NCBI GenBank assembly: GCA_955652925.1
Contig: CATPCO010000408.1
Span: 1 to 7,069, forward strand
Source of the DNA: an uncultured Xanthobacteraceae bacterium
GTDB lineage: Bacteria; Pseudomonadota; Alphaproteobacteria; Rhizobiales; Xanthobacteraceae
Length of the DNA: 7,069 bases
Reading direction: 5' to 3'
Part shown: positions 1-5,803 of the stretch, in pieces
Layout: the number at the start of each line of letters is the position of its first letter
How positions within the stretch are numbered: position 1 is the stretch's first letter
Notes under the pieces: generated by a model
The model's database searches: none
What the model was told of the DNA's origin: nothing
Seen by the model: only the letters and a program-made list of their open reading frames with translations
Program-made: the position numbers and the translations under genes

Positions 1-1
1 G

Positions 2-2062
2 CTCAGCTATCATATCAAGGACGACAAGCTCCTTTATGTCAGCGGCAGAAACGGCCCCGCCAATGAGAACAGGCTGTGCGTGAAGGGCCGCTTTGGCTTC
101 GACTATGTGCATCACGCCCATCGTCTGCGGCAGCCGCTGATCCGCAAAGACGGGGTGAGGAAGCACGCGCATGACACGGTCGACCCGGCCAATCCGTGGA
201 CGCATTTCCGGCCAGCGACCTGGCAGGAGGCGCTCGACCGCGCTGCAGCCGGGCTGAAGAACATTCGCGATCGGGACGGCTCACAGGCGCTTGCGGGATT
301 CGGCTCGGCCAAATGCACGAATGAGGAGGCCTATCTCTTCCAGAAGCTCGTGCGCGCGGGCTTCGGCACCAACAACGTCGATCATTGCACGCGTCTATGC
401 CACGCCTCGTCGGTGGCGGCGCTGCTCGAGACCATCGGATCGGCCGCGGTCACTGCCACTTTCAACGAGTGCAAGAATTCCGACGTCATCATTGTGATCG
501 GCGCCAACCCGGCGGAGAACCATCCGGTCGCTGCCACCTTCTTCAAGCAGGCGGCCAAGCGCGGCGCGCAGCTCATTGTCATGGACCCGCGCGGCCAGGC
601 ACTCAAACGCCACGCCGCTCACATGCTGCAATTCAAGCCGGGCACCGACGTTGCGATGCTCAACGGCATTCTCAACACCATCGTCACCGAACGGCTCTAT
701 GACCGGCAGTATGTCGAGGCGCAGACCTCAAACTTCGAAGCGTTCGCCGACCACATCAAGGATTTCACGCCGGAGGAGATGGCTCCCATCTGCGGAATTC
801 CGGCAGAGACTTTGCGTACGGTGGCGCGCACTTATGCGCGCGCAAGCTCGGCAATCATTTTCTGGGGCATGGGCGTGTCCCAGCACGTCCATGGCACGGA
901 CAACGCGCGCTGCCTCATTGCGCTTGCGCTCATTTGCGGCCAGGTCGGCCGGCCAGGCACGGGGCTGCATCCGCTGCGCGGACAAAACAACGTGCAGGGC
1001 GCCTCGGATGCCGGTCTCATCCCGATGTTCTTTCCGGATTACCGCGCCGTCGATAATGCGGATATCCGCGCCAGCGTGGAAAAGGCGTGGAGCGCCAAGC
1101 TTGACCCCAAGCGCGGTCTCACCGTGGTCGAGATCATGCAGGCGGTGCATGCCGGCGTGATCAAGGGCATGTACATCCTGGGCGAAAACCCCGCGATGTC
1201 CGACCCCGATCTCAATCACGCGCGCGAGGCGCTTGCGCATCTCGATCATCTTGTGGTGCAGGATATCTTCCTCACCGAGACGGCCTGCCATGCTGATGTG
1301 ATTTTACCGGCGTCGGCCTGGCCGGAGAAGGACGGCACCGTCACCAATACCAATCGCCAGGTGCAGATGGGCCGCCAGGCGCTGCCGCTGCCGGGCGACG
1401 CCAAGGTCGACTGGTGGATCACGCAGGAGATCGCGCGCCGCATCGGGCTTGACTGGAATTATCAGCACCCGAGCGAGATCTATACCGAGATGGCATCCTT
1501 GATGCCGGCTCTCGACAACATCTCATGGGACCGCATCGAAAAGGAGAGCGCCGTCACTTATCCTTCCGACGCCCCGGACAAGCCGGGGCACGACGTGGTG
1601 TTCGGCGATCGCTTTCCCACCCAGGATGGTCGGGGCAAGCTCGTGCCGGCGCGCATCCTGCCGCCCGACGAGCAACCGGACGCGGAATATCCGTTCGTGC
1701 TCTCAACCGGCCGGCAGCTTGAGCACTGGCATACCGGCGCGATGACCCGGCGCGCGGCTGCACTCGATGCATTGGAGCCCGGGCCGGTCGCCAATGTGTC
1801 GCGCGGCACGATTGCCAAGCTTGGCATCGCGCCGGGCGACATGGTGCGGGTGTCGACGCGCCGCGGCGCGGTCGAGCTCGCCGTGCGGCAGGACGATGCC
1901 ATCCCCGACGGCGTCGTGTTCATTCCATTCGCGTTCGTCGAAGCCGCGGCGAATCTGCTGACCAACCCGGCGCTTGACCCATTCGGGAAAATCCCGGAGT
2001 TCAAGTTTTGCGCGGCCAAGATCGAGCGCACCGAAGCGCCGGCACAGATCGCGGCGGAGTAG
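2..2062 (+). CDS. fdhA: Formate dehydrogenase catalytic (alpha) subunit, 5' truncated
   Basis: This is the catalytic subunit of a cytoplasmic-type molybdopterin formate dehydrogenase, which oxidises formate to CO2. The reading frame is open from base 2, so the gene starts outside the window; the GTG at 80 is an internal valine of the conserved CVKGRFG stretch, not a start. Of the 686 visible residues, Cys26 in that stretch fits the last ligand of the N-terminal [4Fe-4S] cluster. Cys133-His134 (TRLCHASS; Cys codon at 398-400) fits the metal-ligand Cys and catalytic His. Arg326 (LRGQNNVQGASD; 977-979) fits the active-site Arg. Residues about 563-676 form the C-terminal molydopterin-dinucleotide-binding domain. 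The metal ligand is Cys, not Sec. The missing N-terminus may carry further ferredoxin-like domains, as in NAD-linked enzymes. No fdhD, delta subunit or diaphorase gene follows. The family is very secure; the electron acceptor and exact subtype are inferred. Confidence 0.95.
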   Translation, partial: LSYHIKDDKLLYVSGRNGPANENRLCVKGRFGFDYVHHAHRLRQPLIRKDGVRKHAHDTVDPANPWTHFRPATWQEALDRAAAGLKNIRDRDGSQALAGFGSAKCTNEEAYLFQKLVRAGFGTNNVDHCTRLCHASSVAALLETIGSAAVTATFNECKNSDVIIVIGANPAENHPVAATFFKQAAKRGAQLIVMDPRGQALKRHAAHMLQFKPGTDVAMLNGILNTIVTERLYDRQYVEAQTSNFEAFADHIKDFTPEEMAPICGIPAETLRTVARTYARASSAIIFWGMGVSQHVHGTDNARCLIALALICGQVGRPGTGLHPLRGQNNVQGASDAGLIPMFFPDYRAVDNADIRASVEKAWSAKLDPKRGLTVVEIMQAVHAGVIKGMYILGENPAMSDPDLNHAREALAHLDHLVVQDIFLTETACHADVILPASAWPEKDGTVTNTNRQVQMGRQALPLPGDAKVDWWITQEIARRIGLDWNYQHPSEIYTEMASLMPALDNISWDRIEKESAVTYPSDAPDKPGHDVVFGDRFPTQDGRGKLVPARILPPDEQPDAEYPFVLSTGRQLEHWHTGAMTRRAAALDALEPGPVANVSRGTIAKLGIAPGDMVRVSTRRGAVELAVRQDDAIPDGVVFIPFAFVEAAANLLTNPALDPFGKIPEFKFCAAKIERTEAPAQIAAE

Positions 2063-2133
2063 CCGGCGAAACAACGGGCCGAATGCACAACTTTACGTAC
2101 TATCCCGTTAGCAGCAAATGACCGACGTTCGGA

Positions 2134-2164
2134 TTGCCGACCGGTTGCAAAATCCTCGCTATGT
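2134..2164 (+). promoter_or_regulatory. Possible weak sigma-70-type promoter before the ModA-like gene
   Basis: TTGCCG at 2134-2139 lies 17 bases before CGCTAT (2157-2162) and 19 before CTATGT (2159-2164). The latter resembles the CTATAT -10 form of alphaproteobacterial housekeeping promoters. The match is poor and judged by eye. The gene could instead be read through from the formate dehydrogenase operon, because I see no strong terminator hairpin in 2063-2133. Confidence 0.2.
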
Positions 2165-2185
2165 TCCCTGACTAACCTCCGCGGC

Positions 2186-2193
2186 AAGGAGGG
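2186..2193 (+). promoter_or_regulatory. Strong Shine-Dalgarno fixing the GTG start at 2201
   Basis: AAGGAGGG lies 7 bases before the GTG at 2201. It is close to a perfect anti-16S complement and supports GTG as the true start. It is also the best ribosome binding site I can see in the window. Confidence 0.75.
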
Positions 2194-2200
2194 AGGCATC

Positions 2201-2956
2201 GTGGGCAAATGGTTGATCAATCTCCTGCTCGGATCGGTTCTTGTTCTGACCTCGGCAAGCGTCGTGCAAGCCGTTGAACTTCAGGTCATAGCCGGGGGCG
2301 GCATCGCTGGCTCGTTGGACGAGATCGCCACCCTGTTCGAGCAGGCGTCCGGCCATAAGATTGTGATTCGCTACGGCACGACGCCGGAACTAATCAAGAT
2401 GGCCACGAGCGGTGCTCCATTCGATCTTGGTGTCGTACCCCAGGATGTCTGGAAAGACGCTGCCGCGCGTGCGCAGGTCGCGCCCGGACCGACGCCCGAC
2501 GTCGCTCGGGCGGGCATCGGCGTCGCGGTCCGCATTGGTGCACCTAAACCCTATATTGGCACGGCCGAGGCTCTCAAACAGACGCTGCTCAAGGCGCAAT
2601 CCATCGCCTCGATACCGGCGAGCTCCACCGGCACTCAGCTTGCTGGCATATACGAGCGGCTGGGCATCACCGACGAGATGAAGGCCAAGACCAAGGCGCA
2701 GCCCGCGCCCAAGCAGATCGTTGAGGCCGTCGCCAACGGTGAAGCCGAGCTCGCCGTCTTTCTCCTCAACGTGTTGATTGATCCCCGCTTGGACATCGTG
2801 GGGCCGTTCCCCGCGGAGGTGCAGCGCGAAGTGGTCTATGCCGCAGGCATAGCCACCAACAGCAAGGAACCGGAAGCGGCCAAGGCGTTCCTCGCCTATC
2901 TGATGAGCCCAGCGGCTATCGCCGTGATCAAGGCCAAAGGGATGAATCCTGGCTGA
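2201..2956 (+). CDS. ModA-like periplasmic substrate-binding protein
   Basis: A 251-residue exported binding protein of the type 2 periplasmic fold (ModA/COG0725-like). Residues 1-24 form a signal peptide: Lys3, a hydrophobic run at 5-19, and a probable cut after VVQA (24). The mature part begins VELQVIAGGG. Family features are the first lobe with YGTTPEL (58-64) and GAPFDLGVVP (71-80), a hinge/second-lobe segment IPASSTGTQLAG (138-149), and the C-terminal EPEAAKAFLAYLMSP stretch (223-237). The length fits ModA. The oxyanion-binding positions differ: GGGIAGS stands where ModA has ASLT, and LLN where ModA has its Tyr-containing VYATD segment. Molybdate or tungstate binding is thus doubtful, although the gene follows formate dehydrogenase by 138 bases on the same strand. 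No modB or modC is nearby, so it is an orphan binding protein here. The start is GTG with a strong ribosome binding site. Confidence 0.88.
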   Translation: MGKWLINLLLGSVLVLTSASVVQAVELQVIAGGGIAGSLDEIATLFEQASGHKIVIRYGTTPELIKMATSGAPFDLGVVPQDVWKDAAARAQVAPGPTPDVARAGIGVAVRIGAPKPYIGTAEALKQTLLKAQSIASIPASSTGTQLAGIYERLGITDEMKAKTKAQPAPKQIVEAVANGEAELAVFLLNVLIDPRLDIVGPFPAEVQREVVYAAGIATNSKEPEAAKAFLAYLMSPAAIAVIKAKGMNPG

Positions 2957-2970
2957 GACCACGGCCCTGC

Positions 2971-3867
2971 CTACTCACGCGGCAAACCAGCCATGCGCTC
3001 GAGGACCAGTGCTACTGCAGCGGTGTCCTGATCACCAAAGCCGGACGCGACCGCTGCACTAAACAGCGGAACGGCGGCAGCGAACATCGGCGTTGGTGCT
3101 GAAAGGCTCGCCGCGAATTCTGTGATCACGCGCAAATCCTTGCGCCAGAGATCGAGGGGCATGGTGCGAATCGGCAGATATTTGTCAGCGATCAGCATCT
3201 CGCCACGCGTCTTGAGTGCACTTGATCCACCCGCGCCCTCGCTGACGACCTCGAACATCTGCGCCGGATCGAGGCCAGCCTTACGCGCGAGCGCAAAGGC
3301 CTCGCCGGCCGCGACCGTGTGGATCGCTACCAGCAAGTTGGCAATGTATTTCATCTTGGAGCCATTGCCGAACGCCCCGAGATAGTAAGGGGCACGTGAA
3401 AATGCCCGGAAAACGGGCAAGCAGCGATCATAGGCGCTACGATCACCACTGCCGTAAACAAGGACGTCGCGCACTAGCGCCTGGCTGCCCGAGCCAGACA
3501 ACGGACAATCGAGCATCACGACGTTCGCCTCGCGCAGCACTTCGGCGGCAGCGAGCTTGTCATCGAGCGCAAACGTACTGGTCTCGACCAGCACGCAGTT
3601 CTCGCGCGAAGTGGCCGCCAGCTCGCGTGCGACGTCGTGCAGCGCCTTAGGCGATGGCAGTGACGTGATCAGGATTGGTGCTCTCGCCGCTACCTCGCTG
3701 ACGGACTTTGCCGCAACGCCTCCACGTCCGGCCAGCGCTGCCAGCGCCGGCGCCGCAATGTCGTACCCGACCACGGGATAATCCGCCGCAATGAGGTTAC
3801 CGCTCATGGCAGAGCCCATGATACCGAGGCCAATCATTCCCACGGGCTGTTCGGGAGTTTCAGACAT
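2971..3867 (-). CDS. NAD(P)-dependent oxidoreductase, 3-hydroxyisobutyrate dehydrogenase family
   Basis: A 298-residue beta-hydroxyacid dehydrogenase, normal in length for the HIBADH/GarR/GlxR family, whose members interconvert beta-hydroxyacids and semialdehydes with NAD(P). The Rossmann domain opens with MIGLGIMGSAMSGNL (11-25), carrying the GLGxMG dinucleotide-binding loop at 13-18. The substrate loop is DCPLSGSGSQA (120-130), where many relatives have PVSGG. GNGSKMKYIAN (167-177) gives Lys173 as the probable catalytic lysine and Asn177 as its partner, with the four-residue spacing known in the family. Residues from about 165 on form the all-helical C-terminal domain. The ATG is 6 bases after the stop of the upstream permease gene, with only a weak ribosome binding site, suggesting translational coupling as the last gene of the transport operon. 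The substrate is unknown; the context suggests it processes the imported compound or a product of it. Confidence 0.9.
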   Translation of the reverse strand: MSETPEQPVGMIGLGIMGSAMSGNLIAADYPVVGYDIAAPALAALAGRGGVAAKSVSEVAARAPILITSLPSPKALHDVARELAATSRENCVLVETSTFALDDKLAAAEVLREANVVMLDCPLSGSGSQALVRDVLVYGSGDRSAYDRCLPVFRAFSRAPYYLGAFGNGSKMKYIANLLVAIHTVAAGEAFALARKAGLDPAQMFEVVSEGAGGSSALKTRGEMLIADKYLPIRTMPLDLWRKDLRVITEFAASLSAPTPMFAAAVPLFSAAVASGFGDQDTAAVALVLERMAGLPRE

Positions 3868-3873
3868 GTGTTT

Positions 3874-4731
3874 TCATTTCAGTCCACTCAGCCCGAAGCC
3901 GCGCGTGAAAGCTCGCTGCAGCAGAGCGAAGAGCAGGAACACCGGGATGGTCGCGAGCACGGCAATCGCCATCTGCTCGGTCGACGGATTGCCATAGTCG
4001 TCGCCGAACTGCACCAGCCCGAGCGGGTAGGTGCGCATCCGGTCGACCGACACGACGGTCAACGGCCACAGGAACTGGTCCCAACTATCGCGGAATGCGA
4101 ACACCGCGAGCACCGCCAGCGCCGGCTTGCACTGCGGCAAAACGATCTGCCACAGGATGCGCAACTCTCCAGCACCATCAATGCGCGCGGCCTCGAGGTA
4201 GTCGGTCGGTATCGAGACGATCGCCTGGCGCATCAGGAACACGCCGAAGGCATCGACCAGCAATGGACCGATAATGCCTTGATAACTGTTGAGCCAGCCG
4301 AACTTATGGATCACAAGGAACGTCGGTATCAACGTCACTTCCAGCGGCAGCATCAGCGTGGAAAGAATGAGCAGGAGAATGAGCTTGGCGCCTGGAAAAT
4401 GAAACTTGGCGAGCCCATAGCCCGCCAGCGTACAGAATCCAAGGTTGCCGGCCATGACGGCGAAGGAGACGATGCCGCTGTTGAGAAAGTAGCGTCCGAA
4501 GGAGGCGCGCGAAAGCGCGTTCGGATAGTTCTCGGGATGCCAAACCGAGGGGATCCATTCGGTTGTAAGCTGAAACATCTTCTCGCCGGCCTGGAACGAA
4601 GTCGTCGTCATCCACAGGATCGGAACGACAAAAGCGAAGGCCAGCGCGGTGAGTGCGAAAGAACCCAGCAATGGCCGCGTGCGCCCGATCAGCCACATTG
4701 GTCCACTGATGCCGCGGCGAAGTTGCATCAT
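3874..4731 (-). CDS. ABC sugar-type transporter permease, MalG/UgpE-like
   Basis: A 285-residue inner-membrane permease of the binding-protein-dependent CUT1 carbohydrate/glycerol-phosphate class. About six membrane helices are visible, near residues 22-44, 82-105, 115-141, 152-172, 203-222 and 256-275. The cytoplasmic EAA loop, which docks to the ATPase, is clear at 178-199: E180-A-A, G186, and the I-x-L-P ending at 199. The periplasmic segment after helix 1 (FQAGEKMFQ... and WHPENYPNAL) is typical of MalG/UgpE proteins. The start ATG overlaps the upstream permease stop as ATGA (4728-4731), a standard sign of translational coupling; a second ATG follows at once. With the other permease it should form the heterodimeric channel. 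The transported solute cannot be named from sequence alone. Confidence 0.93.
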   Translation of the reverse strand: MMQLRRGISGPMWLIGRTRPLLGSFALTALAFAFVVPILWMTTTSFQAGEKMFQLTTEWIPSVWHPENYPNALSRASFGRYFLNSGIVSFAVMAGNLGFCTLAGYGLAKFHFPGAKLILLLILSTLMLPLEVTLIPTFLVIHKFGWLNSYQGIIGPLLVDAFGVFLMRQAIVSIPTDYLEAARIDGAGELRILWQIVLPQCKPALAVLAVFAFRDSWDQFLWPLTVVSVDRMRTYPLGLVQFGDDYGNPSTEQMAIAVLATIPVFLLFALLQRAFTRGFGLSGLK

Positions 4732-5633
4732 CGGATATAGGCCTCTTCGCGCTCCATGTAGAACCGCATCTGCAGGAAGGTGAAGATCATCATGATAGCG
4801 AACAGGACCGCGGAGATCGCAGCGGCGCGTCCCATCTTCAGATAGGAAAAGCCAGTTTCATAGATCAGCATCGAAAGCACGCGCGTGGCGTTCCCGGGTC
4901 CTCCGCCCGTAATAATGAACGGCATCAGAAAAATGCGCGCCGAGAGCAGCGCTGCGACGACAACAACGAAAAACACCATCGGCGTGAGCAGCGGCAGCGT
5001 GATGTACCAGAAGCGCTGCAGCGGATTCGCGCCGTCGAGATGCGCCGCTTCGTAATAGTCATCGGGAATAGCCAGCAGCCCCGCAATGAACACCACCATG
5101 AAATACGGCGCGAAGCGCCACACCGTAACAAGGATGATGCATGGCATGGCTGTCCAGGAACTGGTCAGCCAGTCGACGCGATCGAAACCGAGCGGATGCA
5201 CAAGCTGGCTAATCAAGCCGTGCGGATGCAGCAGGAAGCGCCATACCAGGCAGACGGCAATGATCGGCATCAGGTTGGTTAGGAACATCGCCATCATGCA
5301 GTGTCGCGCGCCCGGCACCCGGGTGTTGATCGCGAGCGCAAGGGCGAGCGCGACCAGCGTGATCAGCACGGTTGAACCGCCGATATAAACCAGCGTGTTG
5401 ACGAGCGTTTCGCGGAAGATTGGGTCGACGACAAGATCGCGGTAGTTGTCGAGGCCGACGAAGCGTGGCTGCGAGACCATGTCGTAGGAGGTGAAGCTCA
5501 GCTCCAGTGCCCACAGCATGGGACCGTACTTGAACACGGCAAAGAACAGCACCGTAGGCAGGACGAAGCCGAAGCCCCAGGTGCGAATGCGAGCACGAAA
5601 GTCGAAGCGCCAAAATCGTCGCGCAGTTTCCAT
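4728..5633 (-). CDS. ABC sugar-type transporter permease, MalF/UgpA-like; start uncertain
   Basis: This is the partner permease of the CUT1-type importer. With the start chosen here (METARRFW) it has 301 residues, normal for UgpA-like proteins. Helix 1 (WGFGFVLPTVLFFAVFKYGP) is followed by five more segments. The EAA loop is YYEAAHLDGANPLQRFWYIT followed by LPLL (193-216 of this form), with an invariant-type Gly at 201. The PFIITGGGPGNAT stretch is typical of UgpA/MalF relatives. The frame stays open upstream to ATGs at 5642 and 5717, which would add 3 or 28 residues. The added residues are encoded by the palindromic repeat element, so they are unlikely to be native. None of the three starts has a convincing ribosome binding site. 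The gene ends in a 4-base overlap with the next permease. Confidence 0.9.
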   Translation of the reverse strand: METARRFWRFDFRARIRTWGFGFVLPTVLFFAVFKYGPMLWALELSFTSYDMVSQPRFVGLDNYRDLVVDPIFRETLVNTLVYIGGSTVLITLVALALALAINTRVPGARHCMMAMFLTNLMPIIAVCLVWRFLLHPHGLISQLVHPLGFDRVDWLTSSWTAMPCIILVTVWRFAPYFMVVFIAGLLAIPDDYYEAAHLDGANPLQRFWYITLPLLTPMVFFVVVVAALLSARIFLMPFIITGGGPGNATRVLSMLIYETGFSYLKMGRAAAISAVLFAIMMIFTFLQMRFYMEREEAYIR

Positions 5634-5655
5634 GCCCGTCATTGCGGCCGAGCGA

Positions 5656-5672
5656 GCCGGGCATCGCCCGGC
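5656..5672. repeat. Inner hairpin of the left repeat arm
   Basis: GCCGGGC, loop ATC, GCCCGGC: a perfect 7-bp GC-only stem with a 3-base loop, inside the left arm of the repeat element. In the permease message it would lie in the leader about 23 bases before the METARR start, where it could hinder ribosome loading or block 3' exonucleases. There is no U-run, so it is not a classical intrinsic terminator. Confidence 0.7.
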
Positions 5673-5750
5673 GAGCGAGAGCCGGAATCCAGTAATCAAA
5701 TCCAGTGGTTCATTCATTGGCGCCGTCGTTTACTGGATCCCGGCTCTGCG

Positions 5751-5772
5751 CGAGCCCGGCAAAGCCGGCTCG
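5751..5772. repeat. Inner hairpin of the right repeat arm
   Basis: CGAGCCCGGC, loop AAA (TTT on the transcribed operon strand), GCCGGCTCG: a 9-bp stem with one bulged C. It lies about 32 bases after the stop of the solute-binding-protein gene on the - strand, the usual place for an mRNA 3'-stabilising structure. No T-run follows it, so termination would be incomplete at most. Confidence 0.7.
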
Positions 5773-5803
5773 CTTGGCCGGGATGACGGCAAGGCGGTAT
5801 AGG

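Larger units (their letters stand above)
5637..5788. repeat. Composite inverted-repeat (REP/BIME-like) element between binding-protein and permease genes
   Basis: Two 59-base arms, 5637-5695 and 5730-5788, face each other across a 34-base spacer. By hand alignment 41 of 59 positions match after reverse complementation, without gaps. Identity is concentrated at the outer ends (CGTCAT... with GCC/AGCGAGCCGG) and inner ends (AGAGCCGG.ATCCAGTAA), while the middles differ and each forms its own small hairpin. ATCCAGT occurs three times in or beside the spacer, counting orientation. The element begins 15 bases after the binding-protein stop and ends just before the likely permease start. This design and position resemble REP/BIME elements, which in malE-malF protect upstream mRNA and let the binding protein outnumber the membrane subunits. 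Such a role here is inferred. No transposase is present. Confidence 0.85.

Noticed and set aside
80..82. GTG as start of the formate dehydrogenase gene
   Set aside because: The frame is open to the window edge, and the upstream residues (GRNGPANENRLC) continue the conserved cluster-binding domain, so the gene is truncated rather than starting here.
2063..2133. Possible terminator after formate dehydrogenase
   Set aside because: Only a 4-bp CCGA/TCGG pairing at 2122-2132 is visible, with no T-run, so it cannot be supported.
1558..2220. 220-codon - strand open frame opposite the formate dehydrogenase C-terminus
   Set aside because: It lies opposite well-conserved coding sequence, is low-complexity (Ser/Arg/Ala-rich), has no motif and runs into the start of the next gene.
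2390..2962. 190-codon - strand open frame opposite the ModA-like gene
   Set aside because: The + strand gene has a signal peptide, a strong ribosome binding site and family motifs; the antisense frame has none of these.
4506..4519. CGCGC-GAAA-GCGCG hairpin inside the second permease gene
   Set aside because: A 5-bp stem of alternating GC in GC-rich coding sequence is expected by chance, and there is no nearby feature to support a role.
3868..4740. 290-codon + strand open frame exactly opposite the second permease gene
   Set aside because: It mirrors the permease, which has clear helices and an EAA loop. Its translation is rich in Arg, Gln, His and Glu with no recognisable domain, and it looks like a codon-bias shadow in GC-rich DNA.
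5637..5788. Palindromic element as an insertion sequence or CRISPR
   Set aside because: It holds no transposase frame, and there are only two inverted arms rather than regularly spaced direct repeats.
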